Source: an uncultured Actinomycetes bacterium (GTDB lineage Bacteria > Actinomycetota > Actinomycetes > S36-B12 > UBA10799). From it: 60,058 nt of DNA. The DNA lies in assembly GCA_946803585.1 (NCBI GenBank), contig CAMPEQ010000009.1, positions 1 to 60,058 of the forward strand. The letters run 5' to 3'. The notes beneath the pieces are model-generated. The model was not told where the DNA came from. It did no database searches and saw only the letters and a program-made list of their open reading frames with translations. Shown in pieces: positions 25,053 to 33,743 of the stretch. How positions within the stretch are numbered: the first letter of the stretch is position 1; every line of letters starts with the position of its first letter. The translations under genes and the position numbers were made by a program.

Positions 25053-25364
25053 ACGGCTCCGTCCATTTGCTCATTCTGACGTGAAGCGGTCCAAGACGAG
25101 AGTTGAGGGGGTCCGCGAGTGAGTGTGCGCTAGCCAAACCGAGGGGAATCTCGTATTACATCCTTGTAGTTTGCTTACCAAGAGTTAGCAATTGATTAAA
25201 GCTTCAGCCAAATTATTCGGGCAATTCCCTCATAACGACGCGGATTCGCGAATTGATTTCACGATTGACCGGGCGCGGCACCTCTGAACCTCGCTAGCTT
25301 CTCAGTCTGTCTCCGCCGGTACCGGTGGTGATGACCGTCAAGCACCCTTGGAGGACCTCGCGCG
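25053..25364. promoter_or_regulatory. Divergent intergenic region between ideR and the NlpC/P60 gene
   Basis: 312 bases without a gene. The stretch 25140-25260 is clearly more A+T-rich than its surroundings and is the likeliest promoter zone for one or both genes. A 10-bp palindrome CCGGTACCGG lies at 25316-25325 and extends weakly on both sides, an operator candidate. A GGAGG ribosome site precedes the NlpC gene. I found no c-di-AMP (ydaO-type) riboswitch core here. Confidence 0.4.
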
Positions 25365-26357
25365 ATGTCGGAAACCGAGAAAACGGGCTCAACCCGTCGA
25401 CCCGGCGCACGCCGAACGCTGGCCGTTGCCGCAACCCTCAGCCTCGCGGCTGGTGGAAGTGTCGTGGCGATTACACCGAGTGCAACCGCGGCACCTACCG
25501 TCGTGCGACCAGCGTCTAAGCCGGTGCTGCAGTTGGGTGCGACTGGGAAGAAGGTGTCCAAACTTCAGCGCAAGATTGGTGTTTCCCCGGCGACTGGCTA
25601 CTTCGGCCCGACCACGTTGGCCGCTGTTAAGAGGTTTCAGGCCGCCAACGGAGTCCCTAAGACCGGCGTCGTTGCATCGATGACGTGGGCGGCGATCAAA
25701 CGCCAGGGCGCCGCAACGAGCGCTCCGGTAGCAACGACGGTCAAGACCAAACGGCCCAAACTAGCCATCGGAATGACCCATCCGGCAGTCACAAAACTGC
25801 AGAAGCGGATGCGCATGCCGCAGGTCACGGGGTACTTCGGGCCCCTGACCGATTCTTACGTGCGCAGCCTGCAGACAAAGGCAAAGCTGCGCGTCACAGG
25901 AGTGGTCAATAAGAAGACCTGGCGCAAGTCCAAACGCGTCTCCGTACCGGCCCCATCGACTAGCTCGGCGCCAGCTGCGGCAGCCACTAGCAAGGGAATC
26001 CGGTCGCGCATCATGTCCATCGCAGCCTCGTACCAAGGCGTGCCCTACGTAGCCAGTGGTTACACCCCAGAGCAGGGCTTCAACTGCAGTAGCTATACCC
26101 AGTGGGTCTACCAGCAAGCCGGTATCGACCTCGGCGGCGCCTACACAGTGACCCAGTACGCGAATGCGCAGAAGATCAGTCGCTCGCAAGCGAAGAAGGG
26201 TGATTTGATCTTCTACTACAACTACAAGAACGACTTCATTGGTCACGTCGGGATTTACGCCGGCAAAGACAAGTTCTGGCATGCGCCCAGAACCGGACGA
26301 GTTGTATCGCTCGATCAGATCTATAGCGACAAGGTGCTCTTCGCGCGCGTTGTGTGA
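25365..26357 (+). CDS. Secreted NlpC/P60 endopeptidase with two peptidoglycan-binding repeats
   Basis: A 330-residue exported cell-wall hydrolase. A twin-basic start and signal peptide (17-43, 'ATAAP') lead to two PG_binding_1 repeats (about 56-112 and 133-188, each with 'LQxxxxxxxxTGYFGPxT'), a Ser/Ala linker, and an NlpC/P60 domain (211-330). Catalytic Cys241 ('GFNCSSYTQWVY'), His294 ('FIGHVGIYAG') and His306 ('FWHAPRTG') are present. The enzyme should cut D-Glu-meso-Dap links in stem peptides. It is strongly basic, which suits binding to anionic wall polymers. GGAGG lies 9 bases before the ATG; a hairpin follows the gene. Confidence 0.92.
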   Translation: MSETEKTGSTRRPGARRTLAVAATLSLAAGGSVVAITPSATAAPTVVRPASKPVLQLGATGKKVSKLQRKIGVSPATGYFGPTTLAAVKRFQAANGVPKTGVVASMTWAAIKRQGAATSAPVATTVKTKRPKLAIGMTHPAVTKLQKRMRMPQVTGYFGPLTDSYVRSLQTKAKLRVTGVVNKKTWRKSKRVSVPAPSTSSAPAAAATSKGIRSRIMSIAASYQGVPYVASGYTPEQGFNCSSYTQWVYQQAGIDLGGAYTVTQYANAQKISRSQAKKGDLIFYYNYKNDFIGHVGIYAGKDKFWHAPRTGRVVSLDQIYSDKVLFARVV

Positions 26358-26377
26358 CCGAATCCGGTTTGGCGGAG

Positions 26378-26426
26378 CTCGTGGGGTAACCAGTCGTTAA
26401 AGGTCAACGGCCAGACTCCCCACGAG
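26378..26426 (+). terminator. Hairpin after the NlpC/P60 gene
   Basis: A perfect 9-bp stem (CTCGTGGGG/CCCCACGAG) spans 26378-26386 and 26418-26426. The 31-base loop holds a second small stem (CGTT/AACG). It begins 21 bases after the NlpC stop, 70 bases before the MFS start. No T-run, so it could be a terminator or a leader structure for the exporter gene. Confidence 0.5.
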
Positions 26427-26496
26427 AGCGCGGCAGACTACTCTGACGTTCCGAACGGCACGTTCTGGCGCCGTCTGGTCCCTGAGGAGTAAGTCA

Positions 26497-28125
26497 GTGT
26501 CGGATTTGCATTCCCAAACACGTACGGGTTCGGCTGGGATCGTCCTTCTCACTCTGTGTAGCGCTCAGTTCCTGATGACGCTCGACGCATCCGTCATGAA
26601 TGTCTCAATCGCGCAGGTCGCCGACGATCTCGGAACGACGGTGACAGGAATCCAAACCGCCATCACCCTCTACACCCTCGTGATGGCCACGCTCATGATC
26701 ACGGGCGGCAAGATCGGTACAATCATCGGTCGCAAGCGGGCATTCTCGATCGGGATCGTGATCTACGCGGCGGGGTCCCTGACGACGGCGCTGGCCCCGA
26801 ATCTTCCTGTTCTTATTATTGGTTGGTCAGGTCTGGAAGGGATCGGCGCAGCGCTCATCATGCCGGCGATCGTGGCGCTGATCGCGACAAATGTTGAGCA
26901 AGCGGGTCGTCCTAGGGCCTACGGACTGGTGGCTGCGGCGGGTGCGATCGCAGTTGCAGTCGGACCGCTCATTGGCGGACTCGTCACCACCTACTTCAGT
27001 TGGAGATGGGTCTTTGTCGCCGAGGTCCTGGTAGCCGCAGTGATCCTGGTGTTCGCGCGCAAGGTCGCCGACGAACGGACTGTGGGAGTTAGTAGGCGGA
27101 TTGACTTCGTCGGCACGGCGCTAAGCGTCGCGGGACTCGGGCTACTGGTTTTTGGGGTTCTGCGCTCAAGCGAGTGGGGTTGGGTCGCGGCGAAGGCAGG
27201 TGCTCCATCGGTATTCGGGATCTCTTTGACTTTGTGGTTCATCCTCGCCGGATCGTTGATCGTGTGGGCGTTCCTGGGTTGGGAGCAGCGCGTCGAGCGG
27301 TCAGGGCGTGAGCCACTGGTTCGGGTCGGATTGTTCGCCAACCGCCAGTTGACCGGTGGGCTCTCGATGTTCGGGATCCAGTTCTTGTTACAGGCGGGGA
27401 CGTTCTTCATCGTTCCGCTCTTCCTCACGGTGGTCCTGGGCCTCAACGCATTGGAGACCGGCGTTCGCCTCGTGCCGCTCTCGCTGGCGCTACTCGTCGC
27501 TGCCGCGGGAGTTCCTAAGATCTGGCCGAATGCCTCACCACGGCGACTCGTCCGGATAGGCATGCTGCTACTGCTGGCCGGGATCATCGTCTTGATTGGC
27601 GGGATCGACTTGGGTGCGGACGCGGCGGTCGTGGCCATCCCGATGTTGTTGATCGGGCTGGGTATCGGCACGTTGGCATCCCAGTTGGGCAGTGTGACTG
27701 TCTCGGCGGTCCCTGACTCGCAAAGCAGTGAAGTTGGCGGCCTGCAGAACACCGCGACGAATCTTGGTGCATCACTTGGCACGGCGCTAGCTGGATCAGT
27801 GTTGATCGCTGCACTGTCGACGTCCTTCCTCACCGGCCTGGACGAATCAGAACAGATCCCGGATTCGATCAACCAAACCGCCCAGACACAGTTGGTCGGT
27901 GGCATTCCGTTCCTGTCCGACGCGCAGCTGAGCACCGAGCTCGCGGCCGCAGGAATCGACGCCGAGACTGCCGACGAGATCGTTGCTCAGAACGCTCAAG
28001 CGCGCGTCAAGGGCCTCGATGCGGCGTTGGCGATTCTCGCCCTCATCGCAGCTGCCGGGCTATTTGTGACGCACCGGATTCCCGACCGGCAACCCGGTGC
28101 CACGGCCGAAGTGACGTCAGCGTGA
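26497..28125 (+). CDS. MFS drug/proton antiporter, DHA2 (14-TM) family
   Basis: A 542-residue exporter with about 14 membrane helices. Motif D1-like 'LDASVMNVSIAQVADDLG' occurs after helix 1, motif A 'GGKIGTIIGRKRAF' between helices 2 and 3, and the antiporter motif C 'GAIAVAVGPLIGGLVTTYFS' in helix 5, which mark DHA2 proton antiporters. A periplasmic or cytoplasmic insert near 445-505 is acidic. The GTG start at 26497 is preceded by GAGGAG. Substrate unknown. It is followed after 54 bases by the SDR gene in the same direction. Confidence 0.9.
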   Translation: MSDLHSQTRTGSAGIVLLTLCSAQFLMTLDASVMNVSIAQVADDLGTTVTGIQTAITLYTLVMATLMITGGKIGTIIGRKRAFSIGIVIYAAGSLTTALAPNLPVLIIGWSGLEGIGAALIMPAIVALIATNVEQAGRPRAYGLVAAAGAIAVAVGPLIGGLVTTYFSWRWVFVAEVLVAAVILVFARKVADERTVGVSRRIDFVGTALSVAGLGLLVFGVLRSSEWGWVAAKAGAPSVFGISLTLWFILAGSLIVWAFLGWEQRVERSGREPLVRVGLFANRQLTGGLSMFGIQFLLQAGTFFIVPLFLTVVLGLNALETGVRLVPLSLALLVAAAGVPKIWPNASPRRLVRIGMLLLLAGIIVLIGGIDLGADAAVVAIPMLLIGLGIGTLASQLGSVTVSAVPDSQSSEVGGLQNTATNLGASLGTALAGSVLIAALSTSFLTGLDESEQIPDSINQTAQTQLVGGIPFLSDAQLSTELAAAGIDAETADEIVAQNAQARVKGLDAALAILALIAAAGLFVTHRIPDRQPGATAEVTSA

Positions 28126-28179
28126 CTCGACTAAACGACCGCTGATAGTCAGGTTCGCGACGGCGTTACGCTGGCCGAT

Positions 28180-28989
28180 ATGACGATACCTACGAATCCC
28201 GCTGCCCTTGCGTCGCTGGCAGATGGATCGCTGAACGGGCGTAGTGCGTTGGTTACCGGTGGGGGCAGCGGAATCGGTCGAGCGACCGCCCTGCTGCTAG
28301 CGCGGCTCGGCGCTAAGGTCGCCGTGACAGGTCGACGGGAGGCGGAACTGGCGCAGACTGCGGAACTGGCCGAGACCGCTGGATACGAGCACCCGATCCT
28401 GTGCGTTCCCTGCGATGTGCGGGAACCGGAGAACGTTGATGGGTTGCTGGATACCGTGTTGGCGCGCCAGGAGTTCATCGATGTGCTGGTCAACAATGCG
28501 GGCGGTCAGTTCCTAGCCCCCGCAGAGTCGATCACCTACAACGGCTTTCGGGCCGTGACCCGGCTGAACCTTGATGCAACCTGGTACGTCACCACTCAGG
28601 TCGCAAGCCGGTCGATGATCCCGCGCAAGTACGGAAAGATCGTCTCGATCACAATGACGCCGCGGCGCGGGATTCCTGGCATGTCGCACTCGTCGGCGGC
28701 ACGTGCGGGCGTCGAATCGCTCACGCGAATGCTTGCCGTTGAGTGGGGACAGTACGGAATCCGGCTGGCGTCGATCGCGCCTGGGATTGTGCACACACAG
28801 GCGTGGGAACGCTACGGACTAGACCCTGAGCAGATGGGCCAGGCTATGCCGGTCGGACGGTTACAAGCCGCTGATGATGTTGCGGCGCTCGCAGGCTTCC
28901 TGATCTCGCCCGGCGGTGACTACATTTCTGGTGCCACGATCGTCGCCGATGGTGGTTTTGAGAACACTTACCCACTGTCAATGTCCTGA
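28180..28989 (+). CDS. SDR oxidoreductase, 2,4-dienoyl-CoA reductase-like
   Basis: A 269-residue Rossmann-fold enzyme. The NADP(H) motif 'VTGGGSGIGRA' lies near residue 25, and 'VNNAGGQF' near 106. The usual YxxxK is absent: the aligned stretch is 'MSHSSAARAGVESLTRMLAV'. Peroxisomal-type 2,4-dienoyl-CoA reductases also lack that Tyr and share the following 'EWGQYGIRLASIAPG'. The closing 'GGDYISGATIVADGG' is standard. A role in unsaturated fatty-acyl-CoA metabolism is inferred and would fit its neighbours, the BfaA/BfaB-like pair 87 bases downstream. Confidence 0.78.
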   Translation: MTIPTNPAALASLADGSLNGRSALVTGGGSGIGRATALLLARLGAKVAVTGRREAELAQTAELAETAGYEHPILCVPCDVREPENVDGLLDTVLARQEFIDVLVNNAGGQFLAPAESITYNGFRAVTRLNLDATWYVTTQVASRSMIPRKYGKIVSITMTPRRGIPGMSHSSAARAGVESLTRMLAVEWGQYGIRLASIAPGIVHTQAWERYGLDPEQMGQAMPVGRLQAADDVAALAGFLISPGGDYISGATIVADGGFENTYPLSMS

Positions 28990-29076
28990 CCAGTCGAGGA
29001 TCCGGCTAGACCTGGATCTGACCGGCACGATCTCTTCGGGTTTCGTTGACGCGACCAATAGTTCTAGGCTGCCCAG

Positions 29077-30492
29077 ATGGCGATAACTGATCCCGCATCG
29101 ACCGCAGCTGAAGCTAGATACACGTCGCTGGTCGAACGAGTCCGAGCGCAGTATGCCGCGATCCCAGCTGGCGACCCCGTGCGACTTCGGAAGAAGACGT
29201 CGAATCTGTTCCGCACTCGAACAGCTGTTGACGCACCTGGTTTGGACGTTGCCGCCTTTGATGGCGTCATTTCCGTTGATCCTGAGAACCAGACAGCGGA
29301 TGTCCTTGGTATGACGACCTACGAGCACCTAGTAGATGCCACCCTGCCGCACGGACTCATGCCGCTGGTCGTACCTCAGCTGAAGACGATCACACTCGGT
29401 GGTGCCGTCACAGGTCTCGGTATTGAGTCGTCGTCGTTTCGCGAGGGGCTACCACACGAGTCGGTTCTCGAGATGGATGTACTCACTGGCAGCGGAGAGA
29501 TCATCACGGTGACCTCGTCAACGGAGGATCCGAACCGTGACCTCTACCTTGCTTTCCCAAACTCCTACGGCTCGCTGGGCTACGCGTTGCGGCTGCGTAT
29601 CGAGCTGATGCCGATTAAGAAGTACGTCCAGGTCCGTCATCTTCGCTTCGATTCCGCCGACGAGATGGCAACGGCGATCGCGACGATCACGGCCGCAGAG
29701 TCGTTCGGCGGAAGCAAGGTCGACTTCCTTGACGGAACAGTCTTCACCGCCGACGAGCAGTACCTGACACTTGGGACCTGGACTGATGAACTCCCGCAGG
29801 GCTACCGCGAGCCAAGCGAGTACACCGGAATGAAGATCTACTATCGGTCGATTCAGGAGCGCGCGAACGACGTCCTTTCAGCCCGCGACTACATCTGGCG
29901 TTGGGACACCGATTGGTTTTGGTGCTCGCGGACCTTCGGTGCCCAGAATCGGCTGATCCGTCGGTTCTGGCCTAAAGACAAGCTGAGATCTGACGTCTAT
30001 TGGCGCATTATCGCGAAGGCGCGGCGCTTTGATATCAGCCGAAAGCAGTCCCGACTTCTTCGTCGCCCGCTTCGCGAGGATGTCGTTCAAGACATCGAGG
30101 TCCCGGTCGACCGACTGGCAGAGTTCCTCGACTTCTTTCACCGCGAGGTGGGGATCTCGCCCGTGTGGGTGTGCCCGCTGCGGTCTCGCGATGGCCATAC
30201 CCGTTGGCCGCTATATGACATGGATCCTTCATTGACCTATGTCAACGTGGGCTTCTGGTCGACGGTCGCCGTCGATGCCGGAATCGACCCGACCTCGGGC
30301 ACTGTCAACCGCAAGATCGAAGAGGAAGTGACTCGGCTGCAGGGGCACAAGTCGCTGTACTCAAGCGCCTTCTACCCGCAGGACGAGTTCGATCAGCTCT
30401 ATGGCGGCGCGGAGTACCGCCGAATTAAGAAGCGATACGACCCGCAAAACCGACTCACTGCATTATTCGCAAAGGTCGTTCAACGTCGCTAG
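29077..30492 (+). CDS. FAD-binding oxidoreductase, BfaA/TmsA-like (10-methylene reductase)
   Basis: A 471-residue flavoprotein of the FAD_binding_4 / DHCR24-like group. The FAD domain covers about 60-200, with 'VVPQLKTITLGGAVTGLGIE' and 'SFREGLPHESVLEMDVLTGSG'. The C-terminal half is Trp/Tyr-rich and basic ('WRWDTDWFWCSRTFGAQNRL'), as in M. tuberculosis Rv0449c. With a CfaB/UfaA1-type methyltransferase 94 bases downstream, it matches the mycobacterial pair in which BfaA reduces a 10-methylene group to 10-methyl to give tuberculostearic-type acids. Function is inferred from family plus neighbour. Confidence 0.82.
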   Translation: MAITDPASTAAEARYTSLVERVRAQYAAIPAGDPVRLRKKTSNLFRTRTAVDAPGLDVAAFDGVISVDPENQTADVLGMTTYEHLVDATLPHGLMPLVVPQLKTITLGGAVTGLGIESSSFREGLPHESVLEMDVLTGSGEIITVTSSTEDPNRDLYLAFPNSYGSLGYALRLRIELMPIKKYVQVRHLRFDSADEMATAIATITAAESFGGSKVDFLDGTVFTADEQYLTLGTWTDELPQGYREPSEYTGMKIYYRSIQERANDVLSARDYIWRWDTDWFWCSRTFGAQNRLIRRFWPKDKLRSDVYWRIIAKARRFDISRKQSRLLRRPLREDVVQDIEVPVDRLAEFLDFFHREVGISPVWVCPLRSRDGHTRWPLYDMDPSLTYVNVGFWSTVAVDAGIDPTSGTVNRKIEEEVTRLQGHKSLYSSAFYPQDEFDQLYGGAEYRRIKKRYDPQNRLTALFAKVVQRR

Positions 30493-30586
30493 GCTATCTC
30501 CGAAATCGAAGTCAGAGATCCGTTGTTCGGCGCCTGATCGGCATGTCCGGTTAGTAGAGCAGCGTCAATGAATCGTGGAGGTACGC

Positions 30587-31846
30587 ATGAAGCTGGGCGA
30601 CGTTTTTAACTCAATCGCCGGACCGGATGCTCCGGTCGAATTCCTCGCTTACGACGGAAGTAAGGCCGGCGTTCCCGGCTCACCGGTCCGCGTCGAGGTC
30701 CAATCTGAGCGTGCGGTCGATCTCGTTATGTCCAGCCCGGGTCAGGTAGGTCTAGCGCGTGCATATGTGGCCGGGGAGGTCGAGGTCGTCGGCGATATCG
30801 TCGACCTATTCGAGGCGCTATCCCATGTTCGTCCTGCGACGATTACGTGGCCGACTCGGGTAAAGATTGGTCGCGAGTTCGCACCATCGTTCTTCCGCAA
30901 CGCTGATCTACTCCACCGCCGTGAGGTTCCGCCGGAAGAGACCAAGCTAGGTGGGCGCCGCCATTCCAAGGGCCGCGACGCTGAAGCGATCAAGCACCAC
31001 TACGACGTGTCCAACACCTTTTACGAGTGGGTTCTCGGCCCATCGATGGCCTACACCTGCGCGGTCTTCCCTAATGAGAACTCCACGCTAGAAGAAGCCC
31101 AGGATGAGAAGTTCGACCTGGTCTGCCGCAAGCTCGGCCTAGAGCCTGGAATGCGACTACTCGACGTTGGTTGCGGTTGGGGTGGCATGGTCATGCACGC
31201 TGCCAAGCACTACGGCGTCGAGGCAATCGGCGTGACCCTGTCCGACTCCCAAGCGCAGTGGGCGCAGCAGGCGATTGCCAAGGCTGGTCTGGAGAAGCAA
31301 GCCCAGGTTCGTTTCAGCGACTACCGCGACGTTCCCGAGTCGGGCTTCGATGCGATCTCTTCCATCGGACTCACTGAGCACATCGGAGAGCACAACTACC
31401 CGGCCTACTTCGAGTTCCTCCGTAGTAAGGCACGGCCACAGGCGCGCCTACTGAACCACTCGATCACTCGCTTTGATGACAACCAGAAGGTTCATTACCG
31501 CAACAGCTTCATCAATCGCTACATCTTCCCCGACGGGGAGCTCACCGGTCCGGCAAAGATCATGACCGCTATGACAGCCGCCGGCTGGGAAGTCCGTCAC
31601 GAGGAGAACATTCGAGAGCACTACGCGAAGACGCTCAACGCTTGGCGAATGAACCTGGAAGACCACTGGGATGAGGCCGTTGAGGAAGTTGGGGTTCGCA
31701 AGGCTCGCGTATGGCGTCTTTACATGGCCGCGGCCGAGTACGGGTTCATCCACAACATCATTCAGCTTCACCAGTTCCTCGGCGTGAATGTTGACGCCAA
31801 TGGATTTGCCGGGATGCCGCTGCGTCCGGACTTCAGCCGCAAATAG
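30587..31846 (+). CDS. SAM-dependent fatty-acyl methyltransferase, BfaB/UfaA1/TmsB-like (CFA synthase family)
   Basis: A 419-residue enzyme of the cyclopropane-fatty-acid synthase family, acting on oleoyl chains of phospholipids. It has 'HHYDVSNTFYEWVLGPSMAY' (137-156), the SAM loop 'LLDVGCGWGG' (191-200), 'GVTLSDSQAQWA', and 'IGLTEHIGEHNY' in the bicarbonate/active-site region. The long N-terminal domain (1-130) is the UfaA1 type. I chose the ATG at 30587, because GGAGG sits 5 bases upstream and a GTG 12 bases earlier would overlap that site. In the BfaA/BfaB system this enzyme adds the methylene group that the flavoprotein then reduces. Confidence 0.87.
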   Translation: MKLGDVFNSIAGPDAPVEFLAYDGSKAGVPGSPVRVEVQSERAVDLVMSSPGQVGLARAYVAGEVEVVGDIVDLFEALSHVRPATITWPTRVKIGREFAPSFFRNADLLHRREVPPEETKLGGRRHSKGRDAEAIKHHYDVSNTFYEWVLGPSMAYTCAVFPNENSTLEEAQDEKFDLVCRKLGLEPGMRLLDVGCGWGGMVMHAAKHYGVEAIGVTLSDSQAQWAQQAIAKAGLEKQAQVRFSDYRDVPESGFDAISSIGLTEHIGEHNYPAYFEFLRSKARPQARLLNHSITRFDDNQKVHYRNSFINRYIFPDGELTGPAKIMTAMTAAGWEVRHEENIREHYAKTLNAWRMNLEDHWDEAVEEVGVRKARVWRLYMAAAEYGFIHNIIQLHQFLGVNVDANGFAGMPLRPDFSRK

Positions 31847-31863
31847 GTAGCTGTCGCAGTCGT

Positions 31864-32976
31864 CTACTGATCGCTAGGTGCACCCATTTGCGGAAGCACC
31901 CACGGTAGCCACTTCTCGAACGCCGTCGTCCAGAAGTAGAACGAGTGGTTGCCATCGAAGGTGATGAACTCGACATCCATTCCTAGGGACTTGGCTGCCT
32001 TAACGAATGCCTGCTCGTCAGTGATCAGCTCGGTGTCATCTTGTTTGCCGATGTAGACCTGGCCCTTCACAGCGCGTGATGCTGGCTGATTCTGGATCAC
32101 CCAAGTCGACGTGTAGGTGTTGACGGTCTCATCGAGGTTCGGAACCGGGCCGAAGAGAGCGGCCATTCCGTCGTCGTAGGTCGGCATTGTGGACCCGGAG
32201 AAGTTACCAAAGAACCCGAAACTGCTCGGATTGCGAAGTGAGATGATCTGCGCGCAGTAGCCACCCATCGACAGGCCAGCGATCGCTTGATTCTTGGCAC
32301 CGGTCAGCGTACGGAAGTTGGAGTTCACGTAGTCGGGAACGTCTTGCGCGAGGTAGTCCTGCCAGTTGCCCTGGGCACCGTTGACGCATTCGGTGTCATC
32401 GAGCGGGGTGTACGCGGCGCTGGGCTGGACGATGATCGCCGGTTTGCCCGCAGCAGCGGAGGTCTGAGCGGTTCGGATAGCGTTTCCGCCCAGCGTCCAG
32501 TCGGTAAAGTTCCCCGGCGTTCCCGGGATCAGATAGACGACCGGGAACTTGTCGTCGGGTTGTTCAAAGTACTGCGGCGGGAACCAAATAAGCGCATCGG
32601 AGGCCTCGAGGCCACTCTTGGTTCCTGGGATTGTCGTTTGGGCGGAGATCCCGCGGGTGTAGCGACCCTCTTTGCTTTGTACCTCCTCGACGCTGGCCGT
32701 CGGGAACGGATAGTCGCCGTACAGGTCACCCATGCGGTTGTAGAGGCCGAAGTACACGTTCACGGCCGCCAGGGTTCCCAGCAGGATGATCGGCAGCACT
32801 AGTGGCAAGGGCCAGAAGTACCAGCGCTTGTGCTTGCGTCCTCGACGCCAGCACCAGATGCCCACGAGGACGAGAAGCAGGATAAAGAAGTAGACAGTCC
32901 AGTTATTGTTGATATTGATGTCGTCAAACCAAGAAATGAGGGATCCCGTGAGCCTGGTTGGGTCTAGGGATGTCAT
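31864..32976 (-). CDS. Membrane-anchored esterase (Esterase_D / antigen-85-like fold)
   Basis: A 370-residue alpha/beta hydrolase. One or two N-terminal membrane helices (about 27-45 and 57-78) with a very basic loop ('WRRGRKHKRW') anchor it, and the catalytic domain follows (110-370). Nucleophile Ser236 lies in 'AIAGLSMGGYCAQ', the probable acid in the 'YIGKQDDTELI' strand, and the His in 'FDGNHSFYFW'. This is the PF00756 family that includes mycolyltransferases and S-formylglutathione hydrolases; mycolyl transfer is not implied. The start is the ATG at 32976, the first that gives a normal N-terminus. Convergent with the BfaB-like gene (17-base gap). Confidence 0.8.
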   Translation of the reverse strand: MTSLDPTRLTGSLISWFDDININNNWTVYFFILLLVLVGIWCWRRGRKHKRWYFWPLPLVLPIILLGTLAAVNVYFGLYNRMGDLYGDYPFPTASVEEVQSKEGRYTRGISAQTTIPGTKSGLEASDALIWFPPQYFEQPDDKFPVVYLIPGTPGNFTDWTLGGNAIRTAQTSAAAGKPAIIVQPSAAYTPLDDTECVNGAQGNWQDYLAQDVPDYVNSNFRTLTGAKNQAIAGLSMGGYCAQIISLRNPSSFGFFGNFSGSTMPTYDDGMAALFGPVPNLDETVNTYTSTWVIQNQPASRAVKGQVYIGKQDDTELITDEQAFVKAAKSLGMDVEFITFDGNHSFYFWTTAFEKWLPWVLPQMGAPSDQ

Positions 32977-33060
32977 GCGATCAGTTTCGCCTAGCTCGGC
33001 AGTTATGGCGACTCGGATGCGAGCGGGATTACGCCGTCGGTATGTGGCAGGCTGCACCTC

Positions 33061-33684
33061 ATGACAGGCAGTACCACCATAGAGCCGCAGCTACCCGAGG
33101 ACGAGGCGCCCGAGGCCCCGCAGAAGCATCGCGGAGCATTCATCGAGATGCTCATCTCGAGTGTGCTGGGACTCATCGCATCGCTGGTTCTGTCTGCCGA
33201 GGCTGTGACCTTGGCGGCGAATCCGGAGGCCGCGCTATCGTGCGACTTCTCCGCGAAGATCTCCTGCGGCGCGGTCGGAGTCTCCTGGCAGGCTGAGATT
33301 CTTGGCTTCCCCAATGCCTTCCTCGGTCTCATCGCCGAGGCGGTCGTCATCACCGTCGCGATCGCCGCGTTGGGAGGGGTGAAGTTCCCGCGCTGGTTCA
33401 TGTTGGTGGCCCAAGGGTTCTACGCCATCGGGTTCGTGTTCGCCTACTGGTTGTTCTGGCAGTCGTTCACAGTCATTGGTGCACTGTGCCCGTGGTGCTT
33501 ACTCATCACAGTGACAACCACCCTCGTATTCTTCTCCCTTACCAGGGTCAACATCCTGGATGGCAACTTCGGCCCTGCCATCCAGCGGAAGTTGACCCCA
33601 GCGTTGCGCATCGGCGTTGATGTATGGATATCCCTGATCCTGATCGCCATCATCGCGGCAATCGTCATCGTGGGGTATATCTAG
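33061..33684 (+). CDS. Vitamin K epoxide reductase (VKOR) family protein
   Basis: A 207-residue membrane protein with four core helices plus a C-terminal one. The active-site pair is Cys143-x-x-Cys146 ('ALCPWCLLI'); the loop pair Cys61/Cys69 ('SCDFSAKISCG') and 'GFPNAFLGL' are conserved. In actinobacteria VKOR replaces DsbB and re-oxidises a DsbA-like partner using quinone, so it supports disulphide formation in exported proteins. No DsbA or thioredoxin gene is encoded nearby. It is divergent from the esterase gene. Confidence 0.9.
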   Translation: MTGSTTIEPQLPEDEAPEAPQKHRGAFIEMLISSVLGLIASLVLSAEAVTLAANPEAALSCDFSAKISCGAVGVSWQAEILGFPNAFLGLIAEAVVITVAIAALGGVKFPRWFMLVAQGFYAIGFVFAYWLFWQSFTVIGALCPWCLLITVTTTLVFFSLTRVNILDGNFGPAIQRKLTPALRIGVDVWISLILIAIIAAIVIVGYI

Positions 33685-33743
33685 GCGAACCGGTTTTATT
33701 CGTGTGCGGCGCAACCTGCTGCGCGCTTCGATAGCCTCGGCGG

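Noticed and set aside
25053-25364. Possible c-di-AMP (ydaO) riboswitch before the NlpC/P60 gene
   Set aside because: Such riboswitches are frequent before actinobacterial wall hydrolases, but the conserved core is absent; only an A+T-rich patch and a palindrome are seen.
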